From contig JAIXMN010000013.1 in assembly GCA_025716815.1 (NCBI GenBank), positions 434,001 to 498,000 of the forward strand: a stretch of 64,000 nucleotides of DNA. Direction: 5' to 3'. Below the pieces are notes generated by a model. That model made no database searches. It was not told where the DNA came from and saw nothing but the letters and a program-made list of their open reading frames with translations. Positions within the stretch are counted from its first letter, which is position 1. Every line of letters starts with the position of its first letter. Shown here in pieces: positions 46,101 through 58,214 of the stretch. The position numbers and the translations under genes are program-made. This stretch comes from Dichotomocladium elegans. Its lineage: Eukaryota > Mucoromycota > Mucoromycetes > Mucorales > Lichtheimiaceae.

Positions 46101-47977
46101 TACCCATGAAAAGAAAATGCTTTGATATTTCAGCAGGTATGGCTGCTGAGGACAGGTTCATCTTGCGAAGGACGCTGTCGGTGACAGGAAGTTTGGAGAC
46201 TGGAACAGACTCGCCTGTTAGCATAGATTCATTCAATATACAGTCACCGGAGATAAGCACTGCATCGCAAGGAACGACAGTGAGATTGGCAATATCAATA
46301 AGATCACCGGGAACAAGTTCTGTCGAACTAATTGACCGCCCTAGAAAGCGCACTCTTAGCTCGCAACCATCAACCACACTTGAAGCCGCACGCACTTACA
46401 TGAACCATTACGGAATATACGAACGGTGCACTCAAATTTGGACATGTCCCTCATCCGTTTCATGGTCTATTCAAATACATCGACTCAGTTAGATACATAT
46501 GCCCTAGAAATGATATACAAAGACATACTTCTTTGGTTTCTATGAGTGTTGATATGATACTGATCGCACTGATTAAAAATATACAGAATGCATAGTAATA
46601 ATAATCGTCCAAACACCATAATATAATACTGGCAATTTGGAAGACGTAGAAGGGATTAAGAACCTGGAGAGAGCATCTGTTAGACAGACAAATGTCTATT
46701 CAAATCCATCCCACTTACTTCATCACAGAGCAGCTTCATTGTAGGCTTTTCGCGGATGTTGATCAAATTAGGTCCAAACACACAGGAGCGCTGCTGGTAT
46801 TTTTCGGAAGATAGTCCGGTCTTGATATTCTTTAGCGAGCTCCAATGCGCGTCTTTCCAATATCTGCGCCCGTGATGTTTTATATTAATCCAGAGCACAG
46901 AGCAAAACAATCAGTTGCCTATTGCGTCCCCTCTCCCCCGCACACACACACACACACACACACCCAATAACCGAGTTGGTCTCTTTACCCGACAGCCAGG
47001 AACTTGCGTAGGATTGGGTGATATGCAAGTCGGACATAGCGGTATTCGACAAGAATGAGATGTGGCATCTTTTCATCCATATTAATGACGCGGCGTCGAT
47101 CGTGGTGTCTATGACGCATTTCGTTTTTGACTTGATCCAAAGAGAACACGGAACCGAATGCCCCACCGTAAAACTCATGCTGTGGTCGAATGATATCCCG
47201 CTCGCCGTATTGGTTCTATGATGTGGGATGTATGTGAGTCCATTTGCAAAGGAAGGCATGATTTCCTTTTATTCGCGCTTGCATGAATCGTACCACAAAC
47301 ACGAGCCACTGCGCATCACCCAAGGCAGCTCTTTGACCGACCCACGCGATCCACCAATGGGGCATCCACCGGCACACCAGCCAGACGAGACCACAGGTAA
47401 GGACAGAGAATAGCCTGTACAGGGTATATCCGACACGGTCATATCGGTATCCTTCAATGACAATCTCAGTCTCTTCCTCCAGCATAAATTTCTGTCTGCA
47501 GGGGTTCTCTTCTAAGTCCAATCCGCTGATCCGAATGTCATCTCCCGTTTGCTGCACTAGCGTACGGCGATCACTCGTCTGACTCTCATTATCGCTCTCA
47601 TACTCCTCGTCATCATTATCGTCATCTTCGTCGTCACTGGATGACACGCCCTCGTCTTCTTCGTTTTTACTGCCGGTGTCCTTCCCATCATCCTTTCCGT
47701 GTGTTTTATCGTCGTCTTCTGGCTTGTGGCGCCTGCGATACAAGCCCGAAGAACGCAAATCGCCAATGATAGGTGTGATCAGTGGATTTGGAAAGCTTGT
47801 TTCATTTTGAGATTGAGAACCTCCAATAGGAGGTGTATGCATAAGCGGCGCAGCAGAATCCCGTCGTTGTTTGCGTTTGGGATCAGGTGATTGAGGCCGG
47901 GTCGTGTTGGAGTCACCAACGTCCGTACGTGAGGTTCCGTACCCTGCGAGATTCCAGGCGGAGGGATGTGTCGACAT
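43104..47977 (-). CDS. P5B-type ATPase (ATP13A2/Ypk9 family)
   Basis: A long gene with about ten exons encodes a P5B transport ATPase of the vacuole/lysosome, the family linked to polyamine export from that compartment. The N-terminus has a Ser/Asp-rich cytosolic part, then the P5B hallmark domain ([30 protein letters not shown]). Catalytic motifs are intact: [11 protein letters not shown] (actuator), [12 protein letters not shown] (the P5B membrane motif in TM4), [13 protein letters not shown] (phosphorylated Asp), [26 protein letters not shown] and [15 protein letters not shown] (hinge). The largest exon is 46395-45109. Six C-terminal hydrophobic segments end at 43104 ([10 protein letters not shown]). 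The frame is open to 48007, but the first ATG is at 47977. A (CA)n run lies in the intron near 46940. Confidence 0.93.
46940..46963. repeat. (CA)n microsatellite in a P5B ATPase intron
   Basis: About 24 bases of alternating C and A lie between two coding exons of the ATPase. Confidence 0.8.
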
Positions 47978-50200
47978 TAGCGCTATCGAGTGCGAAAATG
48001 CATGCACGGCAATGGGACGAATGCAAAGAGGGCTTAACTTTTTTCTCCCTTTTTGCCCTTTCCCTACAAATGCGGGGCAGAAAAAAATTAGAACCTTGCA
48101 CCGATAAGGCGGATTTCAATATCCGATTAGCGAAGGGTTCAGCGTTACTGCGACAACTGTAACTGAATAACAAAGTTTTTTTTTTGTTGAAGGTAGCACA
48201 AGCGGTTTGGGTCGAGATCTATATACTTCATCCGGAAAGAAAGAGGCTCTAGCAGATTCATCGAGCTCATGAGGTTCAGAACCGGACCTCACCATCGTTT
48301 GGGAATCCGCTGCATACGCGTCTCCGATGTTGGTACGTAGCAACGGTCTGCAGATCACCATTAAATGTTTGATTCCTTTTGCAAACTGGAAATTGACTTT
48401 GCCGGTATAGATAAAAGTTAAGGTTTAGCCTGTAATAGCGATGTCTGATTGTAATGAAAATAGAAACGTAATATGTCAGATGGCTAAAGATGCCACGAAT
48501 AAGGCATTGAGCAGTGCAGCGTACATTTGTCCAATACCACGGAAATAAATGTCTTTCAAATAATCTGAAATTTTCTTTATTTGGGAAAATCGAAGCTCGA
48601 ATTAACTCTAAATATCATTCCTGCCGTCAACCTGCTTGTACGTGGGTGTACCTAGAACCCGAAGTATCATTCAATCATAAAATCAGACTCGCAAAACATC
48701 TCGTCAAGAAATAGTCACGGCCAAGAAGGTGCCTTAGAAACCAACTAAACCACTATCACCCGGTATCTCATAGTGAAATGTCACTTGCTAACTACCTAAA
48801 ATGAACATTCTAATGCTTCATCTGTTCACATAACGCGTATCTATTTAATGGACCAAATTATTTAACTTCTGTTCTCTCTACTACTTGAAAAAAAACCAAG
48901 ACCAAACTCTGATGTATTCTGCTCATCTTACACGGATCGAAGCTAACCAATATTTATTCCTTTCGAGAATGGTTGGATTCTCTTTTTCGAAAACCAAAAC
49001 TCTTTTCATCTCACAGTGAAGTTCATGCAAACACCGTCGACCTAGAAAACTAAGCTTAATAGGACGATCGGCGACGAGGCAGTCTTTCAGATACGTTATG
49101 TCGCGAGGCAATATCTAATATTGCCTTACGAGAACAGAAGAACTGGGCATCCTTGGCCAACTCAAGAAAACGTTCAATCGTCCAGTTTGGCTTAGAAGAG
49201 ACCGATGCCTTTGTGAGACTTCTGACGCTGGAACTTCCGCCTGGGTAGGTTGGGTAGTTGGCTTTGGCAATTCTTTTATTAGCGATGCCATGGCGTGTAC
49301 GTTACAAGTCCATATAATCATCGGTAGTGTAGTGTTAGAGCTTGCGCACCTCCCCCTTATAGACTCGTTTTGAAGGGATTTTGGACTCCTCTACATCTCA
49401 GCGTTTAGGGCCGATCGGGAAACAATGACGATTTGAACGGCTCGAAGGTTGTTGAGCCCACATAGTACGACGCTAACCTCGATATTCGCTCCCCGATATC
49501 CCACAAAAACATTGAACGTCCGACGCCCGAGCGCGCGGATGGGAGGGCCGTGAATTGTGTGCAGATCGTGTCCCCTTTCTCTGAAATGAGTCTGGCATGC
49601 GCACATGCTATTTGACGGTGGTTTGTTATTTCTGTTAACAATGGAAACCCTCTTCCTTATTAGGATTTCATGGGCTGAATATACGCATATATATATGCAT
49701 ATCTGTTGAGCGAGAGGCCCATTCGCAATGACGGGTGTGGATCGGATCAGTCTGGTGCTGCGGCGCTTACCAAATACGCTCCGCAACCCCCACCCCCAAA
49801 TTTTTGCTCGAGATGAAGCGTGATACAAGTTTCCCGGAATAACGAGAACCTATACGCAGGCAGTTGACCATGTGACTCTTTCGTCATCTTTTTTTTTTTT
49901 ATTTCTGCTCTAGCTGCGCCAACGCACTGAGATATCCCCGCGAAAAAAAAAGATGTGTGGCGCAACTTGCTTGGAAGGAATATCAGCCCAGGTTCAGAAA
50001 AAGTAAAAGAAAACTGACGAGCGAATGAAAATTAACGTGGGGGTGGATTTGTGCTCTTCAAGTACATGTCTAAATTTGGGCGCGCGTTTAATAATGTGAC
50101 TTGACAAAATAGGATTTGCAAATTAAAGAAGCTTTTGTTTCAGCGATTTTCCTTTTTTTTTCTTTTTTTCTTTCGTACTCTTCCCACTTTCATTATTCTG
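47978..50200. other. Gene-poor region with one interrupted minus-strand frame
   Basis: The region lies between the diverging ATPase (-) and CAP-Gly (+) genes. A minus-strand frame from 49291 to 48923 would give about 120 residues (ELPKPTTQPTQAEVPASEVS, LGRRCLHELHCEMKRVLVFE) but contains one in-frame TAG at 49115. No family is recognised; it may be a decayed gene or chance. The rest holds nothing I can support. Confidence 0.35.
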
Positions 50201-50471
50201 ATGGCTATTTTCCGTTTCCGTAAGAAGAAGGCTGACGCAACCGTCTTATCAACATTACGAAAGACCAAATCAACGGGCAACATCGTAGAAGCAACAACGG
50301 TCTTGTCAAAACCCATACTTGTCAAAGAACCTGCCAATGGCCTGAAACAGGAACCTATCATGGCACGCGAGGAGAAAAGGGCAACATTAACAGCGCCGGT
50401 TACGGTTATGATGACGGACACGACACTGACCAACAGTCATAAAAACACGGAGAGTAGCGACAGCGAGGGCA

Positions 50472-50502
<31 letters not shown>

Positions 50503-51331
50503 TTGCAGCAGCAGTGAAGACGAATCGGACACCAAGAGTGTGTCGAGCCTGCCAGCTGCTATAACGCCAGCTCCTGAAAAACCCAGAAGTAAAAATATAC
50601 CACAGCCCATGGTCATTCCGCATGTTGGACCCATTGTTAAGAGCAATTCATCTCCTTGTACTCCGAGCGAGGTGACGAGAAGCGCAAATGGGTTCTTTTC
50701 GTCGGACGACCTGGAGCTCCTGCTGTCTCAGGAGACCGAGGCTCGAATAGAGGCACAAGAAAAGAAGGCTGCTGAGGCCAAGCCGGTGCGACAGACAAGA
50801 CTCAAATTTGCACTTCCCGAGACACCTCCGCGATCCCGATCCCCAGCATACTCTGCATATTCTCGGCCTCGCCAGCGTTGGTCAATGCCGGATGAGAAAG
50901 CTCTCCAGCATCAGCAACAGCAACAGCAGAACGCGCAGAGAAAGAAGAAGGCGTCGCGTAGGTCAAGATGGACCAAGATCATGGGGGGTGAAAGCAGCGA
51001 AGATGAAGACCCCGATGAATCACAACGACCGTTTGCTGTTGGCGACAAGGTTCGGCTTCTCCACCGCCCTCTCCCAATTCTCGGTTATATTCGGTACATG
51101 GGCCCCGTACACTTTGCGGAGGGCGACAACTGGGTCGGTGTCGAGCTGGACAACAGAGGTAAAAAGCTCAAGGATGAGGGAAAATTTGGGTCACAAGGCG
51201 GAGTTTAACCTTGTTTTCGGCTGGTCTACTTAGTTGGGAAAAATGACGGGCAGGTGGATGGGAAACGTTATTTCCAAACAGACCTCCATCGAGGCATCTT
51301 TGTGCAAAAAACAGAAATCGGCCACGTATGA
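50201..51331 (+). CDS. CAP-Gly domain protein
   Basis: Two exons (50201-51158, 51234-51331) encode about 350 residues. The first 270 are disordered, with a serine run (encoded by AGC repeats near 50474-50512), acidic clusters, a coiled Glu/Ala/Lys stretch and a Gln run. The C-terminus is a complete CAP-Gly domain: FAVGDKVRLLHRPLPILGYI, YMGPVHFAEGDNWVGVELDN, the tubulin/EEY-binding GKNDGQVDGKRYF and RGIFVQKTEIGHV. The intron splits the domain just before GKNDG. Such proteins bind microtubule plus ends or the C-terminal EEY/F of tubulin and EB1. The upstream frame is open, but the first ATG is at 50201, preceded by a T-rich leader. Confidence 0.88.
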
Positions 51332-52600
51332 CGGCAAAGCGGCAACAGCCCCCAAAAGGATACCCTCTTCTAGCATATCATCTCTTGCATCTGTACGCCT
51401 CTTGGACATTCTATAGATACAGCCTATATCGCCTTACCCTCCCCACTCCTCCTTATTTCCTATCCATATATCCAAACTTTCATCTCATCCATCCTGCCAA
51501 AACACATTCTCCCGTCACGTGAAGGACCAAGGTGTGCACAAATAAAAAAAAGGCATCATCAGCATTTTCTTTATTGTGTTTGTACTTAATATAGAGTCTC
51601 CACGCCAACGCGTAGGAGTCTAAGCTATATTTGGCTGATGTGTAACGACAAACCGACCGGTCCCCTACTCTCATCTGCGTCTGAACTCCGAGACAGGCCA
51701 GAACAGGAGTGTAAGGAGGGATGAGAGACTTGGACTTTTTCCCAAAGACTAGGAACCCTCGTAGGCCCCATTGAATTGGGGGCATGTACATTGCCGTTGG
51801 GGTGGATAAGATCTCTCTTTTAAGTAAATCATAGTGTACGCAACCGGTCCTCCACACGCGGGCTGTCACAACGGAAGACCGCCCCAGGTCGTACGTCAGT
51901 TCTTGGCATTGGGATGCTTTTTGGTCTCTCCGACGGCACGAACGGACCGATTGATTTGCTGCGCCAGATAGAGGGGTACAAATCGTTAGCTGCCCCCCCC
52001 CCACTCCCGACGAAACGACATCCACGCTTTCGTTATGAAAGAAATTATCCCTCACTTTTGTTAAAAAATGACGAATACTGCTGAAACCTAGCCTCACTTT
52101 ATCTGTCATTCTTCCCGCGATGAATTATCAGATCTAATAATCAGCGCTTTAACCCCTCCCCGCGTCTCTCAATATATTTCCTTCTAAGGACAGATAGCAG
52201 GTAAAATTCTGTTTGTCGTGGAAACAAACCGAGAAAGCAGGCTTCCAAACCGCGATAGCCATATACTAGCTGCAACAAAAAAAAACGGGCTTTGATATGG
52301 TACATAGGCAGTTTGCCTCAGCCTACGCCCTGATTGTGTGGGAGATGATCAATCAAATGATCCACACCTTACAGTACACACAGGAATAATGAAGTGCAAT
52401 ATGCGCACTTAGGTCTCATTTGCATAGGAAGTCCCGCTAGTTTGCAGTGCGATCCTATAGAATCCTTTGCAAATCAAAATGATACACAAGTATAAAATCT
52501 TGGAACAACTATTTCATCTTCTAATCTATCGTCAGGCCCAAGGTTCCTGGCCAAATGCAGCTTCGACATCTAGTACAACGCAACAAGGTGCATCCAGGAC
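51332..52600. other. Region with one long unassigned frame
   Basis: A 209-codon minus-strand frame spans 52109-51480 (MTDKVRLGFSSIRHFLTKVR at its start). It has mixed composition and no recognisable motif; it is a candidate orphan gene at best. No other gene is seen up to the transposon remnant. Confidence 0.3.
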
Positions 52601-52618
52601 AAACGCTTCGGCGCGGAC

Positions 52619-53340
52619 CTAGAGAGGTAAATCTTCTGGTTCAAATGCGATGCAGCGTTTCCCAAAATCGCAGCCAAGTGTCCGCATAAGCTTTTCGGGT
52701 CGGTCGACCCTTTTCGGTTTATACACAATGATCGATTCTGAGATGAGTAATACTTTCTTTACGAAATGGACAGGATCATGCTCCAATGAAAGAAGCATAT
52801 ATTGACCAAGACAAAGTCGTACTTCGCACAGACTAACGTTTGAGTACTTAAACCGCTGCTGCAAAGCAGCTGGGAGCCCATGGCTGCTCAAAGCAACGAT
52901 AGATGCTATAGTACCAAAAGACGCCGTGAGAATCTGTATGAACGTAGAACCATAGGTCATTCACGTATTCTTAATGAAAAAGTGGAAGTCTGTTATTATT
53001 TTTGGAATCATTAATGAGAACCCATCCGTTGTCCTACTGAAATGCATGTAGTAGCTATTCCAGAGTTAGATTTATGCAACATGCGATCGAAGGGGTTTGA
53101 TTTCAGGCCTATAGACGGGTGATAGTCATGAAAAGATTCAAGAGCATCTTGATTGGGTGTGCCAATGGAACAATGCTGTAATGGTTTCAGAAAAAACCAT
53201 CCTTTTCTCGAAGTCTGGGTTCCATATCAGTACGAAACGCAGCGCAACTCCACTCAAGCCAGCAAACGAAAGGGAGCACGGGTCCCTGAATATAAAAGGA
53301 CGAGTTGGACTGGTGTAAACACACAAAATAAGGCAGTAAA
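52619..53340. mobile_element. Tc1/mariner-type remnant (copy 4)
   Basis: Plus-strand pieces at 52955-53250 match the family in order: GHSRILNEKVE-like, ENPSVVLLK-like, then QERLDWVCQWNNAVMVSE and FSKSGFHISTKRSA, corresponding to 35725-36050 of copy 3. The flanking minus-strand segment 52960-52619 shares a GCDFGK motif with the flank of copy 2 (near 35290), so a longer element or nested insertion may be involved. All frames are broken. Confidence 0.6.
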
Positions 53341-53604
53341 TTAGATGGGTTCATCTTGTACACTAATTTATTTTTGAGAATAAAGCCCTGTATCGTATTT
53401 CTCATAGGTCTTGTAAAAGAAAATGATGAGACTATGTAACAAGGCCGCACACATGAGTATGATACATAGAAAAAAGAGATGGCCGCGCAGTTTTAGATGT
53501 GGAGGACATCAGCAACACAGAGAGCGAAAGTGTCACCAATTCTGATAATAATTATGCGTGTGGTGTTCTTTTCTCCCGCTTTTCATGCCGGATGGATAGA
53601 CAAA

Positions 53605-54229
53605 TCATCTTTGTGGACTATTTGAAGCACTGCTACTACTACTACTGCTACTGGTAGTACTGCTGCTGCTGCTGCTCGAGATTGGAAGAGAGCTCGATGT
53701 ATCACAGGCGGCTTCCATGGCATTGTTCCTCGCATTGACGATGCTGCTGGCACCGGATACCGGTATTCCCTGTCCAAGTTGTGCTTTCATGACCTCGTTC
53801 TCACGCTGTATTGAATGAATGTAATCAATCGCATGCCGCAAGATCTGGGCGCGATGGCATTTCTCTGCATCGGACGTGATGGTGGTCGGAATCGCCTCAG
53901 CCAATTCGTTTATAAGACCGTTCTAGCGAAAGGGCACGGTGTTCATATACAGCAACAAAGGAGAAAGCCCTTTCTATACGAACCAGCATGACTCGCCTCC
54001 TTCGCTCGACCCGATTGTGTGTCTCTCTCCGTTGCTGGATACGATCCATGATAATCTCTTTCTCCAGGCAGGATTTGTTGAGAATATTGACGCCGTTCAC
54101 GACAAGTTTATTAGTGGTTTTCTCTTGGTTCAATCGCCGTGCCATTGTGTCTGGATTGTAGATCTTTAGGCGTCTTTGCAATGGATATGTTGCTCGGCGT
54201 TCAGAAACGGTCATCCGATGTTGCTCCAT
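53605..54229 (-). CDS. Basic helix-loop-helix transcription factor
   Basis: Two exons (54229-53984 and 53922-53605; intron 61 nt with a GTTCGT donor) encode about 187 residues. The basic region is RRETHNRVERRRRVML, with the H-E-R triad that contacts an E-box (CACGTG type), followed by helix 1 (NGLINELAEAIPTTI), a loop and helix 2 (KCHRAQILRHAIDYIHSIQR), which extends into a short leucine-zipper-like stretch (ENEVMKAQLGQ). The C-terminus is a long Ser/Thr run encoded by TAC/TGC-type repeats. It likely binds DNA as a dimer in the nucleus; the target pathway cannot be told from sequence. The intron falls inside helix 1, a common place in fungal bHLH genes. Confidence 0.88.
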
Positions 54230-55349
54230 TGTATGTATGTATGAATGTATGTACGTGTGTATGTCAGAAAAAAATTCCTTGGCAGCCGCTCCCTTCCCAC
54301 ACACAGGCACAACATACACATACTGGGCTCCTTAAATATCTCTCAACCTCCAACGGCGAAAAATGCTCACAGGATCCCAAGCTCCGAAGAAAATGCCTCA
54401 TCCACTGGTACACACACACACACACACACAAACACATCCTTACTTCCACTCTTTCTACCCCTTTGATTGTTCCTTCCCAGGCCCTGGCGGTGACTAGGAG
54501 AACCCTCATTCCACCCTTTTAAGTACGTACCCATATATCGTAGTCAAGTTCTCTGGACTTCAACTCTCCTTATTGAACGGCTGGTGGGAACGAAACTGAA
54601 TTAGCACTGGTTTCAGAAATGAAAGCATGCGTGCTCGGAGACACTAGACACATTTCTGCTGGGAAATATTTAAAGTATGATTCGCTCTCCTTGTTCGTTG
54701 ATTCTCCCCAGTCACCGCAACAGTATGCCTTCTTGTCCATGACTCGTCATATATAAGCTACCCAAAGAAAATCTTCAGCCTCAAATATCAATGATAAGGT
54801 AATCTAGCACTCCTCGTTGCCACCGATGGTGTATAAGAAAGCATGTTGTCAGAGAAATAATGTCAGGGGCTGAAACATTCAGCGCTTGTGATGTTACTGA
54901 AATCCAGAATTTGGGGAAATTATTAAAATAACAAGCAGCATCGCTATTTTCATTGCTCTTTTTGGTAATAAGAGAGTTGTTACGCCAAACAAATATCGAG
55001 GGTATATCGTTCCCTGGCAGAGAAGCACATTATCTACTAGCCATCATTGCGCTGGAACTGTCAACTTCGCATCGACCAAGAGCAGAGCATGTCGGATGAA
55101 AGTAAAAGACAGTGTGCTGAGTAAAATGCTCAATTGTCGATCGCTCTAGGATCATCATTCATCTGTGAATATGTCATGCAGATAGATAGGCTTCCAACTT
55201 TTGTGCTGTTGTGCGCGCGCGAATTTGTTGAGTCATTTTAATAGCATCAGCGAAGATGCAGCAAGGGTACCTGATGCAGAGGCATCATTCGTAATCTTTT
55301 GTCCTTGTTTAAGGAGGGAATGTGGGTTATGGACGTATTGAATCAACGT
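54230..55349. other. bHLH 5' flank and gene-poor DNA
   Basis: The region holds a (CA)n run (54411-54431) and AT-rich DNA without credible frames. Confidence 0.45.
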
Positions 55350-56320
55350 GAATCCGTTATGCTTTAATTATTTTGATATAGGCCCCACGGCAGCAACTAT
55401 TCATGGGGGATGCAATGATATGACCGCGCAAATCTTCGTAGTACAGAATTTGAGGCGGACTCCTGCTTGTTAGGCATCGATAGAGCTTCATTATTATCAT
55501 CGGCACTCTCCAGTGGTGCCCACTGCCGTTCATTCTCTGTTTAGATGTGGGGCAGACCATGTCAGCCAGTAACCAGTGAAATTTAAGCGCTTAGGGCGCT
55601 TGTGGCACTATATTGATAGCTACTTTTTGGACATCCATCGTGGCACCTTCCCGTTGCGTTTTTGTCCAAGTATTGGTTTCTTGGCATTGGTTGTTTAACA
55701 ATGCTTCGTATCATCAAAAAGTATGGCCTCGCTGATACAAATGTTATTTTTATGATTGTCCGATATTTGAGAGATAATCTTTGCTTCCAAGTAACCGAAA
55801 CGACCCATAGTACATACCTGTAACGTCCATTATGCTTCTTTCTCTCGATGCACTTTTGCGTATCAGTAGAAATATATCCTGGATGTGCTTGAGCTGGAAG
55901 TACCGTGGGTCGTTGTCCTGTTCATCACAAGCTTCAATGCAAAACGTAGTAGCCAAAAATCATGCATGCGAGATTCCTTTCTGTTTTGTGATAAGAGACT
56001 GATGTAAAAAATTCCTGCGAGCGATTGAAGAGCCAGAGACCTGTTAAATTGTCATACGCATCTACGTATATACTTTACTGAAGGGGCGTTGCGCTCTATC
56101 TGGAACTTGACTGAGATATGTCATGCTTAAATCCGATATACGCGGCATGTGTATATTTGAACGTAAAAAGGACTTACTGTTTACGTATTTATATGTCAAC
56201 AAGGGTATACGTCGTATTTGGGTATATTGTTCTGTTTCTTTTTGCGCGGATCTGTTGAGCTCTGAGTTTTCAAACACTGTAGCATCGTGCGTTCGACCTA
56301 CAAAAATCAACATCTGCTTT
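55350..56320 (-). mobile_element. Possible PIF/Harbinger-type DDE nuclease remnant
   Basis: Minus-strand fragments resemble a Harbinger nuclease. FVGRTHDATVFENSELNR (56310-56255) fits the GxxHDxxVF block around a catalytic Asp, and further broken frames follow downstream (55956-55750, 55560-55357). There are several stops and no intact Myb-like partner. The call rests mainly on the one block, so confidence is low. Confidence 0.35.
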
Positions 56321-57500
56321 GGATCTTTTCGTAAGCTAGAAAGGAATACACATGATTGATGAGCATTTAAAACGTAAAACGCCCCATCACAATACAGGCT
56401 TCAATCAACTCTACGGAATGATAGAATTCATGGGTAAAATATCAATGCAAGATGACAGGTATGCCACTATACGTTTTTACAAAATCAAACAAATTAATTT
56501 TTATATTTTTAGGTCTGTGAATGCTTGTTCTAGGTGGCAGAAGGATCTACATCAGTGCAAATATGGAAACCCTCGCTGCATTGCAGCATCAGCATGGTCT
56601 TAGACATTTTTGAAACAGGTACGTACATACTTGATGAACCTCGCGTTATCATCATAGGAAGAGCGCGTATAATTTAGATTCCGTTTATAACAATATCGTT
56701 ACAGTGATTTCGTTCCTATACCTACATTGATTTTCCCCTTTTTCGTGTTATCCAGATATGAAAACTCAATGCTCTAAGACGGAGCCGCTCATCATCAAGA
56801 AAGATAGCCTGTTTCTTCTCCTACCCCGAAATTCAAAGTCTTTCACCATGATAAGAGTTGGTCCTTATGCATTTCTTTTATAACTTCAGACTTGAATGTC
56901 CATTCATAGATCATTATATCGGGGGCCAAAGAGTTCCTCTGAGAAAAGCGCTGTGTAACAGTGTATTATATCACGTGATCGTGCGGTGGTCAATAAACTC
57001 TGTCTCTTCAAGCACATGACAAATTATTTCTCAGGAAAGATGTGAGCTGAACAGTCTATTGTCCAGAAAGTATAAATTGGGTTATCTGTCGAGAATGTAG
57101 TGATAATAGTGGGTATAGTTGCCAGGATAAGCTTGATAACTGAGGTCTTCTGATAGCAGCAAGGATAGGATCTTGATCAGATCCATTTGAGCGCCTGTTT
57201 GTATTGTTGTTCTTTGCGTATATGGATAGTGGCACATCAATGTTGCTCATAGATAAGGAGAGAGGGCCGCATCTCTGGTTGATGCAGAATAAAAGAGTAA
57301 AAAGTGACTTCAATGGAAATTGCCTGAGTTGATAATAGGAAACACAAGGAAGCGCCGATAAAAGCATGTGTGGGAAGTGCACACCAGGACGATAACACGC
57401 TTTATTTTATCAAATCCTCATCTCTTCCCCTCTTCCCTCTCTCACTCTCACTCTCCTTCTTCTGCATTTCTTTCAAACCTTCGCGAATACTTGGCGAATC
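56321..57500. other. Gene-poor region before the first PH-domain gene
   Basis: There are only short frames here. The last 100 bases (57415-57480) are CT-rich and form the probable promoter/leader of the PH-domain gene. Confidence 0.45.
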
Positions 57501-58214
57501 ATGAGAATCGACAGTGAACAGCGCATTAAATTTGTTCCTCAGCGGCGAAAACAAACCTTAATCCCGCACGCTGTCGATCTAAACGACCCAGCCTCTTTCC
57601 GTCCGCTAGCTATGGGCACCCATGCTGCACTGCTCTGGCCCTACGCAACCATGCAAGGCTGGATGGTCAAACTCATGCCTCCAGCATTTTCTTTTTCAAA
57701 ATCGAGACAAAGACGCTATGTGGTCCTCGTCGACAGGATGATCTACACGTTCAAGACCGATAGTCCCCAGCAGGACTTTAGAGAATTCTTTGAGTTAACG
57801 TCCAACACCAACATCTTCGTGACCGACCAGTTTCCGGGAAAACTATATTGTATTGAGCTGCAGCGGAATGACGATGGACGAACGTGGTACCTGCAGGCAG
57901 AGAACGTCGAGGATCTCAAGCAATGGCTGGATAAATTGAAACGGACCACCCAGTGGCTTCGTTACCAACTTCCTGGCGTTGTCACGCTTGACTGTCTACG
58001 AGATACCGCTCCTGCAGACACGCCCCAGGTCCCGCCTTCGCCTACATTCATCATCAGGTCAAACAAAGACAGAAGCCCCGGATACATGTCACCATCACCA
58101 AAGATAGGAACATGTTCCTTCGTACGACGGCCATCTCAGCTCCCCGATGTGCTACCACCCCAACTACCGCCACCCACTTCCAGACCACCCCCTCCGCCGA
58201 CATTGATGCGATAA
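57501..58214 (+). CDS. PH-domain protein, paralogue A
   Basis: A single-exon gene of 237 residues. A pleckstrin-homology domain spans roughly residues 45-155: LLWPYATMQGWMVKLMPPAF (start with GWM), RRYVVLVDRMIYTFKTD, FREFFELTSNTNIFVTDQF, YCIELQRNDDGRTWYLQAEN and DLKQWLDKLKRTTQWL (C-terminal helix with its Trp). A Pro-rich tail follows, ending RPSQLPDVLPPQLPPPTSRP and PPPPTLMR. PH domains bind phosphoinositides or proteins at membranes; the Pro-rich tail suits SH3 or WW partners. The paralogue at 60677-61411 shares the N-terminal DLNDPASFRPLAMGTHAALL and the tail almost exactly. The function is otherwise unknown. Confidence 0.82.
   Translation: MRIDSEQRIKFVPQRRKQTLIPHAVDLNDPASFRPLAMGTHAALLWPYATMQGWMVKLMPPAFSFSKSRQRRYVVLVDRMIYTFKTDSPQQDFREFFELTSNTNIFVTDQFPGKLYCIELQRNDDGRTWYLQAENVEDLKQWLDKLKRTTQWLRYQLPGVVTLDCLRDTAPADTPQVPPSPTFIIRSNKDRSPGYMSPSPKIGTCSFVRRPSQLPDVLPPQLPPPTSRPPPPPTLMR

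Noticed and set aside
45341..46492. Long plus-strand frames (208 and 173 codons) opposite the P5B ATPase
   Set aside because: They are antisense shadows; the minus strand carries all catalytic motifs of the ATPase.
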